From: Paraburkholderia edwinii
GTDB lineage: Bacteria > Pseudomonadota > Gammaproteobacteria > Burkholderiales > Burkholderiaceae
Direction: 5' to 3'
Assembly (NCBI RefSeq): GCF_019428685.1
Contig: NZ_CP080096.1
Coordinates: 1,364,001-1,428,000 of the forward strand
Length of the DNA: 64,000 nt
Shown here: piece after piece, positions 35,541 through 44,415 of the stretch
Position numbering within the stretch: the first letter of the stretch is position 1
How the letters are laid out: each line of letters opens with the position of its first letter
Notes under the pieces: model-generated
What the model saw: only the letters and a program-made list of their open reading frames with translations
What the model was told of the DNA's origin: nothing
Database searches by the model: none
Program-made: the position numbers and the translations under genes

Positions 35541-36473
35541 CTACGCCGGCCCGGTGGCTGCGATACGTCCGGACGCGCCGCGCGCGTCCCATTCCGCGCG
35601 CAATACCGAGCCGGTGCTCGAATCGGTGATGAACAGTGTGCGCTGTTCCGGGCCGCCGAACGTCACATTCGTAATCGTGCGCCCAGCGCACGATTCGATT
35701 TTCGCAAGCGGCTCGCCGTGCGGATTCAGTACGAACACCGCGCCGAGCGAGGCATGCGCGACGAACAGATTGCCGTCCGCGTCCATCGTCAGGCCATCGG
35801 GACCACTGGTGCCATAGAATTGCGCGAACCGGCCGACTTTGCTCGTGCTGCCATCCGGCAGCAGCGGCAGGCGCCAGACCGCGTTATCGCGCGTCATCGC
35901 AACGAACAGCACTTTTTCCTTACCGTCGAGCACGAGTCCGTTCGGGCTCGGGCCATTGTCGATCAGACAGTCGAGGCGTCCGTCGGCGGTCAAGCGAAAC
36001 ACGCGTCCGGTCGGATCGTGCAGGCCCGTTTGCCCCTGGTCCGTGAAATAGATGTCGCCGTTGCGCGCGACAATCAGATCGTTGACGCCCTTGAAGCGCT
36101 CGCTATTGCGTCGCGCCAGCAACGGCTGCACTTCGCCTTGCCTGGGGTCGAGCTTCATCACGCCGTTTTTATAGTCGGCAATGATCAGCTGATGCTGCGG
36201 ATGCCACGCCAGTCCGTTCGGCTCGCCGTCGTAAGCGGCAATCACGCGCCATTCCAGCGACGGCGTGATCTGGAAAATGCGGCCATGCGGAATATCGACG
36301 ATATACAGGTTACCGTGCGGATCGAAGCACGGACCTTCGATAAAGCAGTCGACCGGCTCGCCGCCCTTGTTCGCACGGGACCATTCCGATACCACGCCGT
36401 GTTTGCGCAGCGCATCCGGCATGGCGGTATGCACTTCCGTCTTTATGACGGGCGGGACCGGATTCCAGCTCAT
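35541..36473 (-). CDS. SMP-30/gluconolactonase-family protein
   Basis: A 310-residue beta-propeller lactonase. Metal ligands of the family are visible as Glu in FIEGPCFD, Asn in KGVNDLIV and Asp in SGPDGLTMD. It would open a sugar-derived or other lactone using a divalent metal. The start at 36473 forms an ATGA overlap with the citryl-CoA lyase-like gene. A longer frame to 36578 reads through that upstream gene and is a shadow. Confidence 0.88.
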   Translation of the reverse strand: MSWNPVPPVIKTEVHTAMPDALRKHGVVSEWSRANKGGEPVDCFIEGPCFDPHGNLYIVDIPHGRIFQITPSLEWRVIAAYDGEPNGLAWHPQHQLIIADYKNGVMKLDPRQGEVQPLLARRNSERFKGVNDLIVARNGDIYFTDQGQTGLHDPTGRVFRLTADGRLDCLIDNGPSPNGLVLDGKEKVLFVAMTRDNAVWRLPLLPDGSTSKVGRFAQFYGTSGPDGLTMDADGNLFVAHASLGAVFVLNPHGEPLAKIESCAGRTITNVTFGGPEQRTLFITDSSTGSVLRAEWDARGASGRIAATGPA

Positions 36474-37306
36474 TGCGTCTCTCCGTCGAAGTGGCGCTCG
36501 GGCGCGCCCGTGTATCGATACGGCATCTGGCGCGGCATCGGCCCCTTGTTGCGCTCGGCGCGGCCGCGCTGTTCCCATGCATGCGACAGAATGCCGACCG
36601 CGCGCGACAGGCAGAAAATGCCGCGCGCAAGTTCGGGCTCAAAGCCGAGTTCCGCGTAGATCACGCCGGTCGCGCCATCGATATTCATCGGAATCGTGCG
36701 GCCTTTGCGCGCCCGGAGCAAGGCTTCGATGGCGCGTCCGATCGTAGCGTAGCGACCGGAAACGACCTTGTCCGCAGCCGCTTCGTCGACGAGATGCAGC
36801 AGGCGGCCCGCACGCGGATCGATCGGATGAAAGCGGTGACCGAAGCCCGGCAGGTATTTGCCATGCGAGGCGTTAAACGCGTCGACTTCCGTTTCGACGG
36901 CTTCTGCAAGCGTCGCGCCTTGCGCCTGGGCGCGCTCGATCGCATGGAAAAGTTCGACGGCCTGCTGCCCGGCGCCGCCGTGAACGTCGTCGAGTGTATT
37001 GAGCGCGGACGCCATCGCGCCATTCAACGGCAGCCCGCAACTGACGGCCATCCGCGAAATGGCAATCGACGGCGCATGCGGGCCATGATCGACCGACGCG
37101 ACAAGCGCCGCTTCAAGCAGACGCGCCTCGCCGTCGCTGGGCAATTCGCCGCGCAGCATGAGCCAGATCATTTGCGGAAAGCCGATCGTGCCGATCAGTT
37201 CCTGAATCGGGTAGCCGCGAATCTTGATCGAGCCCGGATGAATATCGACGATCGACGTGCTCCAGTAATCGGCGGCGAGTGTGGCGAAATCCTGCGGAGA
37301 AGTCAT
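36470..37306 (-). CDS. Citryl-CoA lyase / citrate-synthase-fold protein
   Basis: A 278-residue member of the citrate synthase superfamily without the usual N-terminal part. It keeps catalytic-type motifs: VDHGPHAPS near residue 75, and LPGFGHRFHPIDPRAGRL around 150. This matches citryl-CoA lyases, which cleave a 3-carboxy-3-hydroxyacyl-CoA into a 2-oxoacid and acetyl-CoA. With a CoA-transferase and an MFS transporter upstream in the same operon it could be the cleavage step for an imported hydroxy di/tricarboxylate. The exact substrate is not identified. Confidence 0.75.
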   Translation of the reverse strand: MTSPQDFATLAADYWSTSIVDIHPGSIKIRGYPIQELIGTIGFPQMIWLMLRGELPSDGEARLLEAALVASVDHGPHAPSIAISRMAVSCGLPLNGAMASALNTLDDVHGGAGQQAVELFHAIERAQAQGATLAEAVETEVDAFNASHGKYLPGFGHRFHPIDPRAGRLLHLVDEAAADKVVSGRYATIGRAIEALLRARKGRTIPMNIDGATGVIYAELGFEPELARGIFCLSRAVGILSHAWEQRGRAERNKGPMPRQMPYRYTGAPERHFDGETQ

Positions 37307-37334
37307 AACGGATAATCCCTCGACGATGCGTTGT

Positions 37335-38792
37335 TCAGCGGTTGATGTCTTCGAGCGCGAGCCCTTTCGTGCGCGGCCCCATGATGCCGATCAGCAGCAT
37401 CACGAACACCATGCATCCGGTGATCATGTAAAACACGCCCGTCGCGCCGAATTCACGCAGGCAGAACGCAACGATAAAGCCGGAAAAAATCGCGCTCAGG
37501 CGGCTCCACGAGTAAACGAAGCCGATGGCGCGTGCGCGGACCTCGGTCGGATAGAGCTCCGATTGATATGTCTGGAACGAGTAGGTCAGCACAGTGAGCG
37601 CGAGGTTCATGCAAAAGCCGAATACGATCAGCCCCACGGTGCCGGTCTGATTGGCGAATGCGAGACCGAATGCAGCCGCCACGCCGGATGCACCGACAAG
37701 GCTCCATTTGCGCTCGATACGATCGGCAAAGAAGAAGAACAGCGCGGGGCCGAGCGGCAGCGCGATCGACATCAGGAACGAGTACTGCAAGCTGTGGACG
37801 AGGCCGATGCCTTTGCTTGTCAGCAGCGACGGCACCCAGTTGCTGAACCCGTAGAAGCCGATCACCTGGACCGCGTTGAACAGCGACATCATGATCGTGC
37901 GCTTCAGATACGGTGCTTTGAGGATGTCGCGAAAGCGCCGCTCGACAGTGGGGGCCGCGTGTTCGTATGGCGCAGGCGTCGGCAATGCGCGGCCGTACTG
38001 ACGCTCGACGACCTGTTCGATCTGCATGGTGACGCGTTCCGCTTCGGCGAGACGGCCGCGTGTAACGAGCCAGCGCGGGCTCTCGGGAATGCCGAGGCGA
38101 ATGATCCAGATCAGCGCCGCGCCGATTGCGCCCGCGAGCACGACCCAGCGCCAGCCGTCGAAGCCGAACGGCCGCTGCGGCACCAGCCACCACGACATCA
38201 GCGCGACGATCGGCACCGCGAGGTAAGGCACGACCTGGGTGATCGCGAATGCGCGGCCACGCAGGTTCTTAGGCATCAATTCCGCAACATACGTGTTGAT
38301 CGTCACCATTTCGATGCCGAGGCCAATGCCGGCTAGCAAGCGGAACAGGTTGACTTCAAAAGCACTGTGCTGGAATGCCATCAGCACGCTTGCGGCCGTA
38401 TAGCCGAGAAGCGCAATAACGAATATCTTGCGGCGTCCAAAACGATCGGCGAGGAAGCCGAGCCCCATCGTGCCGATAAAAAGCCCGATAAACGTTGCCG
38501 CAACGAATGCGGCGATGCTGTTCATCGCGAAGATCGACGTCGACGTCTTCACGAACAGGCCGCTTTCGGTCAGGCCCGGCGCGATATAGCCGGTCATGAA
38601 CAGATCGTAGAACTCGAAGCTGCCGCCAAGCGACAGCAGGAACACGATGGTCCAGATATGGCGCGTGGCGGGCAGCCGGTCGAGGCGGGCGACGATATCG
38701 CGCGCCACGCTGTCGCGGTCCGATTCGGCGCGCACGCTCGAAGCGGTTCGTGCGGGCTCGGGAATGGCGTCCGCGGTCAATGTCTGTTTCAT
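37335..38792 (-). CDS. MFS transporter (sugar/acid porter type)
   Basis: A 485-residue membrane protein with about 12 helices. The motif GFLADRFGRRKIFVIALLG after helix 2 and the PESPRWLVTRGR motif in the central loop are typical of the MFS sugar/aromatic-acid porters. Helix 1 begins GGSFEFYDLFMTGY. The start at 38792 gives a normal N-terminal loop; a longer frame to 39410 overlaps the CoA-transferase gene and is a shadow. It probably imports the operon's substrate. Confidence 0.88.
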   Translation of the reverse strand: MKQTLTADAIPEPARTASSVRAESDRDSVARDIVARLDRLPATRHIWTIVFLLSLGGSFEFYDLFMTGYIAPGLTESGLFVKTSTSIFAMNSIAAFVAATFIGLFIGTMGLGFLADRFGRRKIFVIALLGYTAASVLMAFQHSAFEVNLFRLLAGIGLGIEMVTINTYVAELMPKNLRGRAFAITQVVPYLAVPIVALMSWWLVPQRPFGFDGWRWVVLAGAIGAALIWIIRLGIPESPRWLVTRGRLAEAERVTMQIEQVVERQYGRALPTPAPYEHAAPTVERRFRDILKAPYLKRTIMMSLFNAVQVIGFYGFSNWVPSLLTSKGIGLVHSLQYSFLMSIALPLGPALFFFFADRIERKWSLVGASGVAAAFGLAFANQTGTVGLIVFGFCMNLALTVLTYSFQTYQSELYPTEVRARAIGFVYSWSRLSAIFSGFIVAFCLREFGATGVFYMITGCMVFVMLLIGIMGPRTKGLALEDINR

Positions 38793-38836
38793 GTCTGCCT
38801 CTAGTCTCCGGTCGGTTTTTTGTTGGCGTGCGATGC

Positions 38837-40048
38837 TCAGATCGCGCCTTCGTTTTTCAGCTGCGCGATCGCATCGGCGTCGAAACCCAACTGCTGCAGA
38901 TGCGTCTGCGTATGCTCCGACAAGTAGGGCGCGCGTCTGGCGGGACCGCCTTCGACCGTCTCGCCCCGCGCATCGAGAAAGCGATAGCCGGCGCGCGTGA
39001 CGCGCTGCACGCGTTCGCCATCGGGTAACGCGTGGATGAATTCCCGGCCGGCGATTTGCGGCTGCGATACGGCTTCGGGCACGCTTAGCACGAGTCCCGC
39101 CGGCACACCGGCGGCGGTCAGACGCGCGTCCCAATTGGCCGCACTGTCGGTACGCAGCGCGATTTCGATTTCTTGCTTCAGTTCCGCGCGATGGCGCTTG
39201 CGCGTGTCGCGCTCGCGAAAGCGCTCGTCTTGCGCGAGTTCGGGCCGGCCGATCACGTTGCATAGGGCGACAAACTGTTTCGTTTCGTTCGCGGCAATGT
39301 TGAGCTTGCCGTCGCCGCAGTCGAAGGTGCCCGACGGCGCGGCCGTGAAGTTTTCGTTGCCCATCGGCTTTGGTTCGACGCCCGCGTTCAGGTAGTTCGA
39401 GACGACCCAACCCATCGTCGACAGCGACGCTTCGAGCATCGACACATCGACGATGCGTCCCTCGCCCGTGCGCTGCGCCGCGAAAACGGCTGCGCAGATT
39501 GCAAGCGCCGCGCTGATGCCGCCGACCGTATCGGTGACCGGATAGCCGACGCGCAGCGGCGCCGAATCGGCATCGCCGGTGACGCTCATCGCGCCCGACA
39601 TGCCCTGGATAATCTGATCGTAAGCAGGACGATGCGCGAGCGGCCCGTCGCAGCCAAAGCCGGAAATCGCGCAGTAAACGAGGCGCGGATTCAGTTCAAG
39701 CAGCGACTTCGCGCCCAGACCAAGGCGATCCATCACGCCGGGCCGGTAGTTTTCGACAAGCACGTCGGCGTCGCGCACGAGCTTGCGCAGGATGTCCTTC
39801 GCCGCATCGTGCTTCAGATTCAGCGTGATCGATTCCTTGCCCGCGTTGACGGCGACGAACGACGCGCCCATGTTGCGCGCAGACGCGCCCGGGTCCGCGC
39901 CCAGACGACGCGCGAGGTCGCCGCCGTCGGGGTTTTCGATCTTGATCACATGGGCGCCGAGCAACGCCAGCTGATAGGTGCAGAAAGGTCCGGACAGGAC
40001 ATTCGACAGGTCCAGTACGCGGATGCCCGAGAGAGGGAGGGCGGTCAT
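38837..40048 (-). CDS. CaiB/BaiF-type (class III) CoA-transferase
   Basis: A 403-residue CoA-transferase that moves CoA between carboxylic acids. The catalytic Asp144 is visible in HRPAYDQIIQGMSG, with the family N-terminus LPLSGIRVLDLSNVLSGPFCTYQLALLGA (about 4-32) and VENYRPGVMDRLGLG. First gene of the minus-strand operon, so it likely activates the imported acid to a CoA thioester before the lyase step. An operator candidate lies at 40078-40103, directly upstream. Confidence 0.9.
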   Translation of the reverse strand: MTALPLSGIRVLDLSNVLSGPFCTYQLALLGAHVIKIENPDGGDLARRLGADPGASARNMGASFVAVNAGKESITLNLKHDAAKDILRKLVRDADVLVENYRPGVMDRLGLGAKSLLELNPRLVYCAISGFGCDGPLAHRPAYDQIIQGMSGAMSVTGDADSAPLRVGYPVTDTVGGISAALAICAAVFAAQRTGEGRIVDVSMLEASLSTMGWVVSNYLNAGVEPKPMGNENFTAAPSGTFDCGDGKLNIAANETKQFVALCNVIGRPELAQDERFRERDTRKRHRAELKQEIEIALRTDSAANWDARLTAAGVPAGLVLSVPEAVSQPQIAGREFIHALPDGERVQRVTRAGYRFLDARGETVEGGPARRAPYLSEHTQTHLQQLGFDADAIAQLKNEGAI

Positions 40049-40077
40049 TGCAGCGAAATCCTCGAGGCTATTTGACG

Positions 40078-40103
40078 TTCTGTTAGACAGAATGACGTTC
40101 TGT
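40078..40103. promoter_or_regulatory. Triple half-site operator candidate for the IclR regulator
   Basis: TTCTGT-TAG-ACAGAA at 40078-40092 is a perfect palindrome, and a third TTCTGT at 40098-40103 repeats the first half-site exactly 20 bases (two helical turns) downstream, within an 11-base direct repeat TGACGTTCTGT (40073-40083 and 40093-40103). This palindrome-plus-direct-repeat layout resembles the operators of PcaU/PobR-type IclR proteins. It lies 25-55 bases before the CoA-transferase start. Confidence 0.6.
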
Positions 40104-40198
40104 AATTGCGTTGGTTGAATCGTAGGTCGCGCGCGGGCCTCGCAGAATCCGGGATTACCCGTATTTGCGGTGGCATGCTGAAGGGACGGGATAGAGAT

Positions 40199-40228
40199 GA
40201 AAAAAGGCCGCGTACGCGACGCGGCCTT
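40199..40228 (-). terminator. Intrinsic terminator of the aldehyde dehydrogenase operon
   Basis: On the minus strand the stem AAGGCCGCGT/ACGCGGCCTT (40204-40213 with 40219-40228) is followed by TTTTTT. It lies about 25 bases after the aldehyde dehydrogenase stop codon. Confidence 0.75.
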
Positions 40229-40252
40229 CGAGGACTTCAGTAGATCAGCGCT

Positions 40253-41830
40253 TCAAGCCTTTGAAAGCTCGCCGTCGGTGACGCGCCACAAGCCGAGCGG
40301 ATTGTCGTACTTCAACGCTTCCGGCAACAGCTCATCCGGAAAGCCTTGATAACTGACGGGCCGCAAAAAGCGCTCGATTGCGCTCATGCCGACAGAAGTA
40401 AAGCGGCTATCGGACGTTGCAGGAAACGGTCCGCCATGAATCGACGCGTACGACACCTCTTGCGGATGCGAAAACGCATTGATCACGATGCGCCCCGTGC
40501 GGCGTTCCAGTATCGGCAGCAGGCGTGCGGCAAGCGAATGATCGTCTCTATCGATCTGCATCGTTGCCGAAAGCTGCCCGCGGAACTGCTTTGCGATGGC
40601 GATCAGTTGCTCCGCATCTTTCACACGCACGAGCAATGCGGCCGGGCCGAATACTTCTTCGGATAGCGAAGCTTCCTCAAGCATGCGCGCGCCGTCCACT
40701 TCGAAGAGGAACGATTGTCCGTCCCACTCGCCCTGCGGCTTGCCGCCTTCCGCGATGCGCTCGGCGCCGGCGTCGCGTTGCCGTTCGACGTTATTTCCAT
40801 ACGCGGTCGCGATGCCCGGCGTCAGCATCGTGCGCGCCACCATCGCGTCGACACGCGCGATCATCGCCTGCTTCAGCGCCTGATAGCCGGGGCCGTCGAT
40901 CGCAAGCAGGATCGCGGGCTTCAGGCAAGCTTGCCCGACCGTGACAAGCATGCGTTCGGTAAAACCGTCGCCGATCGCACCGCCACGCGCCGCGAGCGCG
41001 GACGGAAGCACGAAAGTCGGATTGACGCTCGTCATTTCCGTGAAGACCGGGATCGGGTCCGGACGTTGTTGCGCGCGCCGGAATAGCGCCATGCCGCCGG
41101 CTTCGGAGCCCGTGAACGTGACGCCCTTGATCAGCGGATGATCGACGAGTGCTTCGCCGATTTCGTTGCCGCCGCCGCGGACCATCGAAAATACGCCTTC
41201 GTGAAGGCCCGAATCTTTGACGGCCTGTTGAATGACGCGCGCCTGCAGTTCCGATGCGCCAGGATGCGCGTTGTGCGCCTTCAGGATAACGGGCGCGCCG
41301 GCGGCAAGCGCCGACGCGGTATCGCCGCCCGCGACCGAGTACGAAATCGGAAAGTTGCTCGCGCCGAAGATCGCGACAGGGCCGAGCGCGATCTTTTGCA
41401 TGCGGTGATCCATGCGCGCGCGTGGCTGACGTTCCGGCTGCGCAGGGTCGATCGTTGCGTTGCGAAAGCGTCCTTGACGCACGACCGTCGCGAACTGCCG
41501 GAACTGCGTGGCCGCTTTCGCGGTTTCGGCTTCGAGTTGCGCGACGGGCAGCCCTGTTTCGAGTGAAGCGCGCTGTGCGAGCTCGGACTGAATCGCGTCG
41601 AGTCCCTCGGCGATGCGTTCGAGAAATGCAGCACGTTCAGCAAGACTCGTATGGTTGTAGCTGTCGAATGCGTCGTCGGCAAGACGCGCCGCGCTATCGA
41701 CTTCGGCTGCGCCGCCAAACGCGAACGACGGCTCGAGTTCCGCGTTCGTTGCGGGGTTCAGCGCCTTCATCGTGCCGGCCGTGGCGGCCACTTCCTGTGT
41801 GCCGATTAGCAGATTGCCAGTGAGTGTCAT
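40253..41830 (-). CDS. Aldehyde dehydrogenase, 2,5-dioxovalerate dehydrogenase-like
   Basis: A 525-residue NAD(P)-dependent dehydrogenase. Catalytic Cys302 is visible in VGQACLKPA and Glu265 in FTEMTSVNP, with the cofactor motif TFTGSEAGG around 239. The sequence matches the group oxidising alpha-ketoglutaric semialdehyde (sugar acid and hydroxyproline catabolism). It is followed by a cysteine hydrolase gene 18 bases upstream on the same strand, so the two may form one transcript. Substrate assignment is by resemblance only. Confidence 0.88.
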   Translation of the reverse strand: MTLTGNLLIGTQEVAATAGTMKALNPATNAELEPSFAFGGAAEVDSAARLADDAFDSYNHTSLAERAAFLERIAEGLDAIQSELAQRASLETGLPVAQLEAETAKAATQFRQFATVVRQGRFRNATIDPAQPERQPRARMDHRMQKIALGPVAIFGASNFPISYSVAGGDTASALAAGAPVILKAHNAHPGASELQARVIQQAVKDSGLHEGVFSMVRGGGNEIGEALVDHPLIKGVTFTGSEAGGMALFRRAQQRPDPIPVFTEMTSVNPTFVLPSALAARGGAIGDGFTERMLVTVGQACLKPAILLAIDGPGYQALKQAMIARVDAMVARTMLTPGIATAYGNNVERQRDAGAERIAEGGKPQGEWDGQSFLFEVDGARMLEEASLSEEVFGPAALLVRVKDAEQLIAIAKQFRGQLSATMQIDRDDHSLAARLLPILERRTGRIVINAFSHPQEVSYASIHGGPFPATSDSRFTSVGMSAIERFLRPVSYQGFPDELLPEALKYDNPLGLWRVTDGELSKA

Positions 41831-41848
41831 GTTCGATCTCCTGGCGAA

Positions 41849-42508
41849 TCACGCTGAACGCGAGGAAGAAAGCGGGGAAGAAAGCGGCGAAGGCAGCGCA
41901 GCGAGCAGCTCAGCCGTCGTGAGAATTTCATGCGCGAAGGTCGGGCCGTTCAGTTCGTGCGCGGCGTGCATCATGTCGTGCGTGAACGCAGCGGTGGCAT
42001 CGCGTACGAGCGTAACGTGGTAACCGAGCTCCATCGCGAAGCGGCTCGTCGATTCGATGCAGGTATTCGCGAGCAGGCCGACCGCGATCACATGCGTCAC
42101 GCCTTGTTGCTTGAGCTGGAAATCGAGGTCGGTATTCGCAAAGCCGCTTTGCGCCCAATGCTCGTGAATGATGATGTCGCCTTGGTGCGGCACGAAATCC
42201 GGATGCCATTCACCGCCCCACGTGCCTTTCTCGAACGTGTGACGCTTCTGGATGAGCCGCTGCGTCGGGTTCGGATGATCCCAGTTCTCGTAGTCGCCCG
42301 GTTGCCAGCGACGATGCGGCACATAGAACACCTGAATGTCCGCCTTGCGCGCGGCAGCGACGATGGCGCGCAGGTTATCGAGCAGCCCAACTTCTTTGGC
42401 AATCGACTCGATCATCGGAAATATCTTGCCGCCATGCGACAGGAAGTCGTTATACGGATCCACCAGCAGCAGACCGGTGCGCTCCGCGCGATACACAGTG
42501 CCAGCCAT
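41849..42508 (-). CDS. Third isochorismatase-family hydrolase, lysine-less subfamily
   Basis: A 219-residue protein with the family core: Asp17 in LLLVDPYND and Cys150 in LLANTCIESTSRFAMELGYH region. At the usual lysine position it reads IIIHEHWAQSGF, with Glu116 instead of lysine. From family knowledge the lysine completes the catalytic triad, so it may use a different mechanism or be inactive as an amidase. It is divergent from an HxlR regulator and upstream of the aldehyde dehydrogenase, which suggests a redox- or aldehyde-related role. Confidence 0.75.
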   Translation of the reverse strand: MAGTVYRAERTGLLLVDPYNDFLSHGGKIFPMIESIAKEVGLLDNLRAIVAAARKADIQVFYVPHRRWQPGDYENWDHPNPTQRLIQKRHTFEKGTWGGEWHPDFVPHQGDIIIHEHWAQSGFANTDLDFQLKQQGVTHVIAVGLLANTCIESTSRFAMELGYHVTLVRDATAAFTHDMMHAAHELNGPTFAHEILTTAELLAALPSPLSSPLSSSRSA

Positions 42509-42627
42509 TTCGATTCTCCTTTCGGAAAGTGTGCGAACAGGTACACGTCTCGCAGTCGGCGCCGGGCTGCTTCAGTTCTGACGAATCCGTGACGTCTCAC
42601 GTATCGTGACGGTGATGGCAATTTATC

Positions 42628-42646
42628 ACTATGAAAATCATATGGT
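42628..42646. promoter_or_regulatory. HxlR-type operator candidate 1
   Basis: ACTATGAAAATCATATGGT, an imperfect inverted repeat in the divergent region. It shares the ACTATGAAA start with the site at 42763, which suggests one regulator binds both. Confidence 0.45.
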
Positions 42647-42762
42647 CAAGCGTGATGCGGGTTTCGAGGCACGGAGGAAGGCGAGCAGAGGGCGCCATGC
42701 ATTGTGGTCGGAGGCCCGTCCGGCCGTCTTCTCCGTATGCACGAACGCGAGATCAATGTGTT

Positions 42763-42779
42763 ACTATGAAATTAATAGT
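42763..42779. promoter_or_regulatory. HxlR-type operator candidate 2
   Basis: ACTAT-GAAATTA-ATAGT, a perfect-arm inverted repeat immediately upstream of the HxlR gene (start 42798). It fits autoregulation. Confidence 0.5.
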
Positions 42780-42797
42780 TTCGGTGGGAGAAAGATT

Positions 42798-43307
42798 GTG
42801 GCGCGCGTCGCAGTAGAGAATCCGGACACCGTATGCCCGGTCGCACGGTCGCTCGATATCGTTGGGGACAAGTGGACGGTGCTGGTGCTCAGGGAGTTGT
42901 ATATGGGCGTATCGCGGTTCGAGGAGTTGCAGATTCAAACCGAAGCGACGCCGCAAATGCTGGCGGGGCGTTTAAAGGCGCTCGAGGCGAATGGAATGAT
43001 CGAACGGCATCCGTACAACGAAAAACCGTTGCGCTACGAATATCGTTTGACGCGGAAAGGCTGGGCGTTTTATCCGGTCATCTACGCGCTGCGCGCGTGG
43101 GGCGAGGGATGGTGCAAGGATGAAAGCGAGGGCGTGGCGGTGCGATTTATTCATCGCGAGTGCGGCGCCGACGTCGGGCTTGCGAATGTGTGCCCGAATT
43201 GCGGCGCACCGGTCGCGCGCGACGATCTGCAGCCCGTTGTGAGCAGCCATTACGCAAAAGAGCGTGAAGAACGGCGCGCTGCGTTTAAAGACAGGCAGCA
43301 AGGTTGA
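42798..43307 (+). CDS. HxlR-family transcriptional regulator
   Basis: A 169-residue winged-helix regulator with CPVARSLDIVGDKWTVLVLREL (about 12-33) and the HxlR core RFEELQIQTEATPQMLAGRLKALEANGMIER (about 40-70). The N-terminal cysteine in VCPVA is a typical redox-sensing position. The C-terminal third carries a CxxC-type pair (NVCPNCGAPV), possibly metal-binding. The start is a GTG at 42798 with GGGAGAAAGA upstream; the longer frame to 42606 has no ribosome binding site and would run through the operator. It is divergent from the cysteine hydrolase gene. Confidence 0.85.
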   Translation: MARVAVENPDTVCPVARSLDIVGDKWTVLVLRELYMGVSRFEELQIQTEATPQMLAGRLKALEANGMIERHPYNEKPLRYEYRLTRKGWAFYPVIYALRAWGEGWCKDESEGVAVRFIHRECGADVGLANVCPNCGAPVARDDLQPVVSSHYAKEREERRAAFKDRQQG

Positions 43308-43371
43308 GGGCGGCGAGCCGAAATGACTTGCTCGGGATCGCCCGTGGCGTGCTCGCGCCCGAATACGGGCC

Positions 43372-44415
43372 TTATCGCGCCGCGCGTCGTCCGCCTGCAA
43401 TCATCACCACCGCAATGATCAGCAGTCCATAAGCGACCGACCTTACACCGGCGCCCGCGCCGACCGCGTTGAGGATTGCGTTGCTCAGAAAAAGAAACAT
43501 CGATGCGCCCCAGACGCCCGCGACAGTCGCCTTGCCGCCGGTGACGAGCGTGCCGCCGATCACGACGACGGCGATCGAGATCAGCATGTACTCGACGCCC
43601 ATATCGAGCGCCGCGCCCCCTGAAACCGCGGCAAGCAGCAGCCCCGTCAACGCGGCGAGCGTGGCGGATAGCAGATACGTCATGCAGCGCACGCGTTCGA
43701 CTTTCACGCCGGCAAGCCAGGCCGCGCGCTCGTTCTGGCCGAGCGCCGAGAGGCCGCGGCCGAATACCGTTCGATGCAGCAGCACCGCAAGCAGGGCGGA
43801 AAGCACCAGCGCGAGCCAGGTGATATTCGGTAGCCCGAAGAAGTGCCCATTCGCGAACGCCTGCAACGCGGGCGGGGGAGGCGGCATGTCGCGGCTTTGC
43901 GTAATTGCGACGGACTGCACGATAAAGCTCGACGACAGCGTCGCGATAATCGGCGGAATCCGCAGCATGCGGATCAACAGATAGTTCGCGAGACCGACGA
44001 AGATGCCGACCGCCAACGCGACGGCAATGCCCACGATAACCAGCTCGTTGTCGCTCTTCATCAACTGCACGCCGACCACGCCGCTTAGCGCGATAGCGGA
44101 GGGCATCGACAGATCGACGTTGCCGGGGCCGGCGGTGATGACGATCATCTGCCCGAGGCCGACGAAGACCATGAAGATGGCGAACACGAGCGCGGTCTGC
44201 ACCACATTGCCCGCAATCGAGAAGCTGAATACGCCGACCGTGACGAGCCACACGAGCACGGCGCCGACGACCGACCATAGCCAGGGCGCCTCCATGGAAG
44301 CGAGGCGCGAGGCGGACGCTGCAGCGCCGCTTTCGTCAGGCCGCTCGCGCACGTGCGGCGACGGCTCGCTCGCGGGTTCGGCGTTGCGATGGCTCGTTTC
44401 ATGCGTGTCGCTCAT
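43372..44415 (-). CDS. Sugar ABC transporter permease 2 (RbsC/XylH family)
   Basis: A 347-residue membrane protein of the monosaccharide permease family with about nine helices, GPGNVDLSMPSAIALSGVVGVQ at the family's glycine motif and a C-terminal AAR tail. The ATG at 44415 forms an ATGA overlap with permease 1, so both permeases are translationally coupled. The extra N-terminus (about 1-50) is proline- and acid-rich and unusual. Confidence 0.88.
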   Translation of the reverse strand: MSDTHETSHRNAEPASEPSPHVRERPDESGAAASASRLASMEAPWLWSVVGAVLVWLVTVGVFSFSIAGNVVQTALVFAIFMVFVGLGQMIVITAGPGNVDLSMPSAIALSGVVGVQLMKSDNELVIVGIAVALAVGIFVGLANYLLIRMLRIPPIIATLSSSFIVQSVAITQSRDMPPPPPALQAFANGHFFGLPNITWLALVLSALLAVLLHRTVFGRGLSALGQNERAAWLAGVKVERVRCMTYLLSATLAALTGLLLAAVSGGAALDMGVEYMLISIAVVVIGGTLVTGGKATVAGVWGASMFLFLSNAILNAVGAGAGVRSVAYGLLIIAVVMIAGGRRAAR

